Source: Trichosphaerium sp. ATCC 40318
Taxonomy: Eukaryota; Discosea; Flabellinia; Trichosidae
DNA: 64,000 nucleotides
Assembly: GCA_038496445.1 (NCBI GenBank)
Contig: JALMLS010000596.1
Coordinates: forward strand, 124,001-188,000
Direction of reading: 5' to 3'
A program made the position numbers and the translations under genes. Position 1 is the stretch's first letter. Each line of letters starts with the position of its first letter. Below are positions 56,111-64,000 of the stretch, one piece after another. The notes under the pieces were generated by a model. It did no database searches and was not told where the DNA came from. It saw only the letters and a program-made list of their open reading frames with translations.

Positions 56111-56971
56111 AATATAGCCTGTAAAAAAAAAAGCCCAAAAGAATAAAAAAACAAGTTGTACATAGTTGTGGATCAATGTTAACTCGGGAACAGTAAGGAC
56201 AAATTGGTTGACAGATGGAAAAGAATGCTTTCTAAAAAAACCCTTTATTCGGATGGTTTAAATATCACGTGGCCCAACACGTGGATATGTAAAAGTTGTA
56301 AATTGTTACCTCACAACGTTTTAATGCACAAATATGGCCATATATTCTCTCACGAGAGCGCTAGCCTTCATGGAGACTTTTCCAAACAACTTCTTTTTTT
56401 TATTGTCGTATTGGCGCCTTTTTGTTACCATCGCCTAGACACACAACAACAAGGCTAACCACTAGTTTTTGAACTCAATGCGTAGCATCAGAAAAACTGT
56501 ATGGCAATTAATTCCAGCGTGCAATGACAAGAGGCCTAGCTATAACCTAGCGAGCAAAACGTAGGCGTAAATTGGTGTTTCTCAACGTTTTTCGCTGATA
56601 CTTATTTCAAAAACAATCTACGACGTTGTTCGCCCTGGCATTGTCGAAGTAAGCAGGTTAGCACCGTGGTGCTAGATTTGGTATTGTCGAAACAAAAGTA
56701 GCCTTTAAACCTTTTGTGCGAAACTAAAAATACCGCGGAACAAATGTACATGCGTAGGAAGTATACAAAAACAGGAATTGGCCTTGTGTGGCACAACTTG
56801 AAATCGAAATGCATCAAATTTCTGTTCTTTATGAATTCATACCATCATATAAGCCCTTGAAGTACAGCAAGCAATATATAGTAAGAAGCTGTGAGCACTT
56901 TAAGTTCAAGTTAAGCGAGTATCCATCCATTTTTTTGGGAAAGCGCAACTTTCAGTCGGAATATTACAGAA
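56111..56971. other. Intergenic, no gene seen
   Basis: Contains two close CACGTG sites (about 56267 and 56278). Frames in the region lack splice support. Confidence 0.45.
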
Positions 56972-58208
56972 ATGCAGCAACTCGCAGTACTCTTTGTCTT
57001 AGGTGAGTTGCACTATTTCTTTTGCCTCGTTTGAAGCCATTTTACTTACATTATACACATAGCATTCCTAGCTATTTGCAACGCAACATACATAGGAGCA
57101 ATTACGCCGGATTCAACGTGGACTACTGGTAGCTTGTCTGGAAGCGTGTTTGGGCACCGTAATTTCGATAATTACACCGTTAATGTTGTAAATTATTCAA
57201 CTTATGAAGTGCAAGTTATAAGAACAGTACGTTTGCGACCAAATAAAAAGACAAAAAAAAAAGCACGAAAAAACTCGAAAACTGTTTCACAGTTCATAAG
57301 TTGTTCAAATTTTTTATTTTTTTTAACCTGCGCGCTCGAGCATAGAGAAATAGCAAACCAACAATTTTTTGTTTTTACAAGAAGTGTGATCTTTCAAAAA
57401 AACAAATTTCATTCTCTGGTTGTTATCGATTGTTCAGAGTCGATTCTTTCTTTGTTTATGTGCTTGATGAAGTCTTGTTATTTATAATAATGTTTAGAAT
57501 ACTGGTTCTTATACAGGAAGCGCTAATCCACGACTATATTGGTCATATGGTGTCTTCAATACAGATAATGCTGGCTCAACAACACATATTTGTACCACGC
57601 ATTTGTAGATGAACGGTATGGCTCAGCCTTATATGTGGCTGTCAGTAACACAGACGATTCAGTTGATTACTCTATTCGTGTATGTTCAGGATATTGTAAA
57701 AGTACGCCTACCAACCAAAGCAATTCACGTGTTCGATTGTGGACTAACAAAAACAAATAGAAGACCCTTGCCCGGGTGTTAACTGTAACGCAAACGGTGC
57801 TTGTGATGTTATCACAGGGACTTGCACTTGTGATAGTAGTTCCTATGTTGAACCTGGTTGTCTGTTTAAGATAAACGACGATATCTTGGGATTGTCAGTT
57901 ACAGGTATGCTAGCTTGTTGTTGTTTTTCTTTTATTAACTTTTTTTGTTTAGTGTTCATTCTTATTTGCTGCTCTGTTGTTTTTGTCATCTGTGTTGTAC
58001 CAATCATCATCTGTATCCTATGTTGTTGTGGTATTTGTGCTTGCGCAATAGGTGCAGGAGGAAACGGCGAGAAGGTCACTGTTGTACGTGGTTGAATTAG
58101 GATGCTTTTTTTGGGTTTTTTTTATGTGTTTTGCTTACTTATTTTTCTTAAGGTTACTCAACAACAACCGCTCATGTATGGTCAACAACAACAACACAAC
58201 TACTCTTA
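56972..58208 (+). CDS. EGF-type single-pass membrane protein (paralogue 2)
   Basis: Signal peptide MQQLAVLFVLAFLAICNATY split by the first intron at the same position as in paralogue 1. The ectodomain reads AITPDSTWTTGSLSGSVFGH, YEVQVIRT, NPRLYWSYGVFNTDN, ALYVAVSNTDDSVDYSIRVC. Then an EGF-like module (DPCPGVNCNANGACDVITG, CTCDSS), GLSVTG, a transmembrane helix (FFCLVFILICCSVVFVICVV) and a Cys cluster (CILCCCGICACA). The tail is Gln-rich (LMYGQQQQHNYS), stop TAA 58206-58208. At 57592-57608 the frame is kept only by a 17-nt GT...AG intron or a frameshift. Confidence 0.6.
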
Positions 58209-58513
58209 AATTGTTTTGACCACACTCGAATAAATGTTAGAAACATACAATGTCAGCAAGTTTTTTTCATTTCATAATGCACGTTGTCAGGTATTTCTGT
58301 TTCACCGACTCGTGAAAATCTGCGACTCAGCTTTAAGTTGCTCTGGCTTAATACCAAAGCAGTGCCATTTCTTTGTCATGGTGTTCGTGTTTGTAGAGTT
58401 TTAGACCAAGGTCACTTGAATATCACTGACTGCAAGTATACTTTTTTCCAAAAACAGCTTATATTGAAGAGCTTTAAGGGCCCTTAAGTTTATTATGATG
58501 CAGGTATATCCTT
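58209..58513. other. Convergent intergenic region
   Basis: 3' ends of the EGF gene (plus) and the SPRY gene (minus). A short plus-strand frame (58284-58487) has no support as a gene. Confidence 0.45.
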
Positions 58514-59545
58514 TCATTCGTCTATTATTTTTACAGAACCACCGTTGTAGACTGATACATAAGGATACAAGGGAGGATAAAACTGAAACTTAGCTACTTT
58601 CTGTTGATCAAACTTTTTTTTTAAGAACGATTGTTTTGCTGTTTCATCAGTCTCTTCCATATTTCTATGTTCCTCTGTTATTCTTAAACCTATCTCTTTT
58701 CCATTTAAAGCTATCCACATAGATCCCAAAGTGTCTCTAAGATCCACGTGCACAGTAATTCTACATCCTTTTTCTTTCAACAATTTTACGTCCTCCTGAA
58801 CACCAAACATGTGTCGGTACCCTCCATACGCAAGTATTTGGTTTTTGGGAGTGACATACCATACTTTCAATAAAGTGTTTACTTCAGACGTTGTACCAAT
58901 GGAACAAGCTGTGTCAGATGTTAGAAACTCGATTGTGAAGCTTTTGTATTCGCCTCTACTAATTGAAAGCTCACGTCCCCAAAGACTCGCATTACATCGT
59001 TCTGAGGAAGCTGTAGCGATTGTTCTATCTTCTAGAACCCTTACTCCACCTCCACCGCCTACTGTAAATCTCCAAAAGTTTTTTGAACGTGTTTCAACAT
59101 CACGTGTTCTGTTGTTTATGTTTAATTGTTTACTTATCTTTGGTTCAGGCTTTGGCGCTTCATATGTGCGTTGAGACGCTTCTGCTGTAGGTTGGAGCGC
59201 TTCAGCTGTATGTTGAGACGCTTCAGCTGTATGTTGGAGCGCTTCAGTTGTGGTTTGGGACGCTTGATTGCTGGAATCTCGGTTAATTCTGATCGGTTTA
59301 TCTTTGCCAATGTAACGTTCGTAAAACACAAAGAGGCCGACTGTGACGATAATGTAAAATAATAATGTTGAAGTGAAAGAGAATAAAATCTGCGCTAAAC
59401 CCAATACTCCAACTACTGACGCGATTGCTAGCACGATTGATATATTTCCAAGTAAAAAGGCAAGTATTGGGCTGTGATAAGTATCAGGCGCTGATGTGAC
59501 TGTTATCTCTAGCCCACAAATAATGTACTGCTGGTTTATTCGCAT
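58514..59545 (-). CDS. Membrane-anchored SPRY-like (B30.2) domain protein
   Basis: An intronless frame. The likely start is MRINQQYIICGLEIT (ATG complement of 59543-59545); a GTG 12 bases upstream is not needed. Two hydrophobic segments (ILAFLLGNISIVLAIASVVG, TLLFYIIVTVGLFVFY) sit near the N-terminus. A linker of 8-residue repeats (EALQHTAEASQHTAEALQPT) leads to a SPRY-like domain: FWRFTVGGGGGVRVLEDRTI, KSFTIEFLTSDTACSIGTTS, LLKVWYVTPKNQILAYGGYR, GSMWIALNGKEIGL, LYPYVSVYNGGSVKIIDE. SPRY domains are protein-binding modules. The domain would face the cytosol or the lumen depending on topology. Confidence 0.65.
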   Translation of the reverse strand: MRINQQYIICGLEITVTSAPDTYHSPILAFLLGNISIVLAIASVVGVLGLAQILFSFTSTLLFYIIVTVGLFVFYERYIGKDKPIRINRDSSNQASQTTTEALQHTAEASQHTAEALQPTAEASQRTYEAPKPEPKISKQLNINNRTRDVETRSKNFWRFTVGGGGGVRVLEDRTIATASSERCNASLWGRELSISRGEYKSFTIEFLTSDTACSIGTTSEVNTLLKVWYVTPKNQILAYGGYRHMFGVQEDVKLLKEKGCRITVHVDLRDTLGSMWIALNGKEIGLRITEEHRNMEETDETAKQSFLKKKFDQQKVAKFQFYPPLYPYVSVYNGGSVKIIDE

Positions 59546-59846
59546 TAGAGTTGACACGCGATGTTAACTGTTATGAATAGCCCTAAAAGTCAGATTGTTT
59601 TACACGGTTTGACTGAACCATGATCCAAAAAGATGTTGTCGTAAGATGAGATAATACAAGTAACAGAAAAACACCAGGCACTGGAAGTAGTACAGTTCCT
59701 GTCAACTGCTTTTTTTTTTATTGAACGTCGTGGAAGCCCTCATTACTGTTGTGATGAGTGTTAGGAGTTTGGCGTGGTTGAAACACGTGACATGAATGCT
59801 TAACAAAATGTAAAGGAACTGACTTAAAACTAAACGGTTTATTGTC
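59546..59846. promoter_or_regulatory. Divergent promoter region of the SPRY and discoidin-like genes
   Basis: About 300 bp between opposite start codons, with a CACGTG near 59780 and another inside the first codons of the downstream gene. No separate gene seen. Confidence 0.4.
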
Positions 59847-60438
59847 ATGACCACGTGGCACGCTAAATTACTATTGTTTATCCTTTTAGGCGCTATTTTC
59901 AGTGCCGCACTAATATTTGACGACGACAACGGCTTCCCAAACCCAGATCACGGCCAAATTGCATCAGCTCGAGGACTAGGTGCCCATGTTCAAGTTTCGT
60001 CAACTTACGATCCAAATCACTCGCTTGAAAACAGTCTCTTACACGCGCAACCACCTCGAGTTTTCGCTGGCGCGTGGTGTGCAGGAGCAAAAGATAAAAA
60101 TCAGTGGGTACAACTATCATTCGGGTTTAAAACAGTTCTCGTGACAGCTGTCCAAACACAAGGTTCTTTTTTTTTGAAGCTAAAAACGGCCCATTAATGT
60201 ATCAATAGGGCGGTATGATCTAGACCAGTGGATTACCCAATATTCAGTTTTGTACACAAATAACGGAAACGACTGGCTAACTGTGGATAACGGGAGAATC
60301 TTTTTTGGAAACACAGATAAAGATACAGTTGTAACAAACCAATTCGAAAAATCAGTTTTTGCAAGAGCCATACGTATAGTACCTCTCTCATGGCATGCCC
60401 ATATCTCAATGAGATTTGATGCTTTGCTTTTAATTTAA
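59847..60438 (+). CDS. Secreted discoidin-like (F5/8 type C) domain protein
   Basis: Two exons. Signal peptide MTTWHAKLLLFILLGAIFSA. One F5/8C domain fills the rest: ASARGLGAHVQVSSTYDPNH, AWCAGAKDKNQWVQLSFGFK, TVLVTAVQTQGRYDLDQWIT, YSVLYTNNGNDWLTVDNGRI, FFGNTDKDTVVTNQFEKSVF, ARAIRIVPLSWHAHISMRFD. The W-Q-L-F core, the V.T...QG turn and the Y.V.YS..G..W segment are classic for discoidin domains that bind sugars or phospholipids. It ends ALLLI at the TAA 60436-60438. The intron is about 45 nt. Presumably a small secreted lectin. Confidence 0.85.
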
Positions 60439-60546
60439 ACGACTAATTATTCAAGAATAAAAAAAGACTTTTGTCTTCCACTAGAGTTGCTGAAGCGAGT
60501 ATTTCAAAATAAGATTATTATAAGAATAGATTGTTTATTACTTTAT

Positions 60547-61495
60547 CTAAGCGTTTACAACAGGTGACGTAATGGTGAACCATACTTCGTTATGACGATC
60601 AAATACACGGAATGGAGGATCGTATCCAGCAAAGATGTAAGAGGTACTATCGAACTCAATGTTATCGTTCTTCAAGGCAACACCAAGCTTGTTTGCTTCT
60701 TGACCAATTTCCTTTTGTGTTGCGTATCCATAGAAACTAAACAAGCTATGTCACTTCAAAGTTTCATTGTTGTGTGTAGTTTCTAGTACCTTGTGATTCC
60801 GTATGTTCCTGGTTCTACTGTCATGATTGATACGCGTGGATCTGTAGGTGTAGGAGGTTTCTTGTCTTGCCAAATGAAAGGCAAATAAAAAGAGATGGTA
60901 AAGTTTGATTGATGAAGTGGTCCAGCGCCAGCAACCACGTGATTGCGAACAGGAGATGTCATTTCAACTTTTGTTTTTTCTAAACGAAACAAAGTTAATA
61001 CCTTTTTACAACAAACCGTTTCGGTAAAGACAGCGGAACACTCAAAAAACAAAACAAAAAAATTCTCCGCTTTTGTAAAAAAAAAATACAATTTGTCCGA
61101 TTTCTTTCACGTGCCAACATTAGCGCCTGAGATGTACTTAAAGAGTGCCATGAAACCTTCTGTTTCAGCAGTTTCCAAGTCATTACCTTGAATTGTAAGA
61201 CCAACCCAAGTTTGTTTGTTGGCATACGTCCTTATTTCATAGTCGGAGGTTGTTTTGACTGTCTAAACAGAAAAGTAAGAAACAGAAAGACATTCATTCA
61301 TTGGTTAGTCTTTACCTTGAAGACAGGACAATCTAAAAATGAGTCAGTTAATGAAACGGTTTGGTAGTGTCACGACTGCCGTAGCGGCATCGCTATTTAC
61401 GTACTTATGTCGTGGCAAAACCATGGTTCTTTATTGTTAGGCCATTGAGCGAAAGCAGCAACGGTAAAGCAAAGTGTGAGCAAGAGAAGCTTCAT
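60547..61495 (-). CDS. SOUL-family haem-binding protein, secreted
   Basis: Signal peptide MKLLLLTLCFTVAAFA, then QWPNNKEPWFCHD. Later exons give DCPVFKTVKTTSDYEIRTYA, QTWVGLTIQGNDLETAETEG, FMALFKYISGANVGT, KVEMTSPVRNHVVAGAGPLH, FTISFYLPFIWQDKKPPTPT, RVSIMTVEPGTYGIT and YGYATQKEIGQEANKLGVAL. These match HEBP/SOUL proteins (YE-R-Y, F..L..YI.G.N, MT.PV, F..SF.LP, P.P.D..V.I). The stop is the complement of 60547-60549. The family binds haem or tetrapyrroles. Five or so exons; the second exon is tiny (about 17 nt). Confidence 0.8.
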
Positions 61496-61885
61496 TGTCT
61501 GTCAGATGTTTAGTATTAACTAATGATAAAATTCTCCGCTACTGTGCAGTCCCGTGTCGGAGAAACGGTGTTCCGATACACCTAAACCTATTGGTAAGAG
61601 AGAGAATCTAAAAATAAAGGCATAATCACGTGATAAAACACGAAAACATGTGGACAAATTATTAACGGTTTAAACATAAAAATATTTTCGTTTCGTTCGC
61701 TTACACAAATTCCTTGACGGATTTTGATGCCAAAACATGTCGTAAATAAGGAAAGTGTTGTATTAAGTGCTTCACGTGTTCATACAATTCGTTTGCATAC
61801 TCAAGATGCAGATGTTTGTGAAAAAGCTTTGGCTGGCTGAGGCATTACCAGGTAACACAATTGATCTTTCTCATTACAAGACTCT
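61496..61885. other. Intergenic between the SOUL and synapsin-like genes
   Basis: Both genes run on the minus strand. The region holds the synapsin 3' flank and the SOUL promoter, with CACGTG at about 61625 and 61770. No other gene seen. Confidence 0.5.
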
Positions 61886-63402
61886 TTATTTCTTTGGTTT
61901 CTTTGCACTCTTAAATATTGTTGACATGCGCTCCAGCACAAGGTTTTTAATATTTTGTATATCCTCTTTTGCATGACGTTTTACTAAACCAATTGCAGAG
62001 TCATTAAGCTATAGAGAAATCAACCACAGGCAAACAAAGTTAAATAAAATTATTATTATTTGATACCTCTAAAATAAATTCTTTTCCACTTTTTTTATCA
62101 TGAACACCGTCCAGAGCACATATATCCATACCTATAGCCTAATGTATAATAAGTTATTATTGTTCTTTTAGAAGCCTTAATGATATTGTTGTATTACCTT
62201 GCTGGCTTTGTCAACCCACAACTTATAGCGATCTTCAACCTTCGAAATTGTCAACAAAACACGTGGGCTAAGAAAACTGAAAATTCTACCTTTATATCTT
62301 CATCCTTCTGCTGCATACCACTTCCCTTCCAATTGCTGGATACACGCTTAAATGCACGATAGTTATTTCCGATCTTTGTAAAAGGTCAGGAGGATATAGG
62401 CACATAAAACCTTCAAACAAAAAAATAAAAAAAGAGGCAACTTACTTTTTGAATACGAATATCATAATCCCAATCAATAAAAGGCTCAGAAGTTACGTAA
62501 CGGCCTTGAAGAGCAATAACACTTCTGAAATCTTCATAGTCAGATTGATTTGTTATCCTCATCTGCAATAAAATCAAACGTTAACAACAACATCTTTTTT
62601 TTTTTTACTTACCTTTCCAAATCCAGCATGTGCTGTACCTATCTTCATTACAGTAGGGAAATCAGGAGGGAAAGTCTGTTAGATACGTTAAATAACTTAT
62701 AATGGGTTGGTTTACTATTGTACCATTGAGCGCCATGCAGAGTAATACGTCTGATTTATCAAAGGAAACTTGTCCTTACCAAGTTTATTGCGAACCTAAA
62801 AAAATTGTTTCTCTCTCCAATAACTGTACTAGATTATCCATACATACCTGTAGTAGTTTACCATATACAACAGGTTTCTCTAGACAGAAGTACAGAGATT
62901 GAAGTGAGTTTCTAAGCGAGTTAAAAAATGTTAAAGTTACAAATTTTTATGGTATTTTTGTGCAGCTAAGAAAGCGTACATTGAAGGGACATTAGCGTGC
63001 ATGAGTCCAAACAACACGTTTCGCCAGTCTTGACCGTGTAACGCCTGTGTTGCGCTTCGTACAAGTACAAAATCAGGTGTGAAGGATCGCCTTTGTTTCT
63101 GGAGAGGCGTTAGAGCTGATTTATCTGCCTTTGCGCTGATTTATGTTACCTGTTGGTCGCGTGTTGGGTTTTTTGCCGGAAATAGGTCTAAAACGACCGA
63201 TCCACTGTCTGAATACGATGCCACAGATATTTCTACGCGATTTAAGTGATTAACAGTCGTTAAACGTTTAAAATTATGTACCACTCCATCGTGCCATTTC
63301 TACGTTAATAGGAAAGCCATTTACAGCCTCTTTGTCGAATACTTCATACCAATCGATTTTAGGGTCACCACCAATCACTAGAAGATTCTTCTTGCTGTGC
63401 AT
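61886..63402 (-). CDS. Synapsin-like ATP-grasp protein
   Basis: About ten exons give a protein of roughly 330 residues starting MHSKKNLLVIGGDPKIDWYE. Landmarks in order: FDKEAVNGFPINVEMARWSE; RRSFTPDFVLVRSATQALHG; QDWRNVLFGLMHANVPSMNS; LQSLYFCLEKPVVYGKL; RNKLGKDKFPLINQTYY; FPTVMKIGTAHAGFGKMRIT; DYEDFRSVIALQGRYVTSEP; FIDWDYDIRIQKIGNNYRAF; DRYKLWVDKASKAIGMDICA; ending LVLERMSTIFKSAKKPKK. This follows the synapsin core (domain C) throughout, including the KxGxAHxGxGK ATP-grasp loop, EPFID, YDIRIQKIG and DICA. The proline-rich vertebrate A/B/D/E domains are absent. Animal synapsins bind ATP and synaptic vesicles; here a general vesicle or ligase role is likely. The stop is the complement of 61886-61888. 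Confidence 0.85.
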
Positions 63403-63879
63403 TATTGGTAGTCTGTATGTGAGGAGCTTGTATTATTCTTTGACAGCGGTTAACTGAATTTTATAAATACATTGTTACGCCGATTGTTTGGCGATATTTA
63501 GTCGAAAAAACTAAGAAATGTTGCCGTTTGAAACTGCATGGGTGTTCCCCATCTTTGTTTTCTTGAAAACCTGAGTATTGATCGATACGTTGGCTACAAT
63601 ATAGTCTATCTAAGTGCTTATAACAGCCACTTGAGAACAATATAAGTTGATGTCACTAAATGCAGGAACAAAAACAATGCACTATTCACTGTCTTTGTGG
63701 TGATGTAACAAACACAATGTCAATACAACTAATGTAATTTTTCATTTGTCGTATAGCACCAATGCTAATGCACATACATTCACACTTTGTGACAGACGTT
63801 CGTAGGTTAAAATATTATTCTAACTCGAATCTAGTGCTGTAAAAAAACTGGACACGCATGTTATAATACATTATATTTT
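63403..63879. other. Intergenic, no gene seen
   Basis: A+T-rich DNA upstream of the synapsin-like gene. No supported frame. Confidence 0.45.
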
Positions 63880-64000
63880 TACCAATCATCGTCTTCTACA
63901 GCATCTGTATTTGCGATTTTCGCTAAAACTTCAGCATGTGTTTTCAATGGGAAACTCTCACATCCTAGTGTCTTTCCTCGTAACTCTTCACGTGCTTTTT
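63880..64000 (-). CDS. 3' end of a gene truncated by the window edge
   Basis: The minus strand is open from the window end: AREELRGKTLGCESFPLKTH, then AEVLAKIANTDAVEDDDW and a TAA. The composition is protein-like, but the fragment is too short to name. Its last residues are acidic. Confidence 0.45.

Noticed and set aside
59126-59362. Plus-strand frame with repeated RRFSCMLERFSC
   Set aside because: Antisense of the SPRY protein's 8-residue repeat linker.
1-64000. rRNA, tRNA or other structural RNA genes
   Set aside because: I looked for conserved tRNA boxes and rRNA blocks by eye and found none I could support; a tRNAscan-SE run would settle it.

Overview
This window is nuclear DNA from a unicellular eukaryote. 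Genes are split into many short exons by introns mostly about 25-120 nt long. Donors commonly read GTACG or GTAAG and acceptors TAG or CAG. The DNA is A+T-rich and genes lie close together on both strands. The protein families found (CRIB, RGS, SPRY, discoidin-type F5/8C, EGF-type cell-surface proteins, PARG-like macrodomain, synapsin-like ATP-grasp, SOUL, MT-A70) suit a free-living amoeboid or opisthokont-like protist. I cannot fix the lineage from sequence alone. Gene models below were assembled by eye across introns, so exon edges are approximate.

Layout. 1-1.2 kb: the end of one gene and a small CRIB protein. 1.4-17.1 kb: four tandem copies of one gene family that joins a glycogen-binding CBM48/AMPK-beta-like domain to a poly(ADP-ribose) glycohydrolase-like domain. 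Two inverted-repeat elements lie between copies 1 and 2. 17.3-18.7 kb: a membrane-anchored methyltransferase. 20.1-25.3 kb: a large imperfect inverted repeat holding an intact secreted PAN/apple-like gene in one arm and its broken copy in the other, with a leucine-rich-repeat-like fragment between. 25.4-33.1 kb: a secreted glutathione S-transferase, a nuclear protein joining a PCNA-binding motif, a SANT-like region and an MT-A70 adenine methyltransferase, then UBA-peptidyl-tRNA hydrolase 2 and a CBS-domain protein. 33.5-41.4 kb: a coiled-coil protein, surface and secreted proteins, and a GTPase-like protein. 41.7-46.1 kb: a cysteine desulfurase fused to a TtcA-like tRNA thiolase. 46.1-54.2 kb: gene and transposon relics carrying a young, complete Ty3/gypsy LTR retrotransposon. 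54.8-63.4 kb: RGS protein, EGF membrane protein, SPRY membrane protein, discoidin-like protein, SOUL haem-binding protein and a synapsin homologue. The window ends inside another gene.

Functional threads: ADP-ribose and glycogen sensing (PARG-like array, CBS protein), tRNA biology (thiolase fusion, PTH2), chromatin or nucleic-acid adenine methylation, and cell-surface signalling (CRIB, RGS, SPRY, EGF, discoidin). The strongest candidates for something undescribed are the CBM48-PARG array, the PIP-box/SANT/MT-A70 fusion, the desulfurase-thiolase fusion, the protist synapsin, and a strong excess of the palindrome CACGTG across the host sequence.
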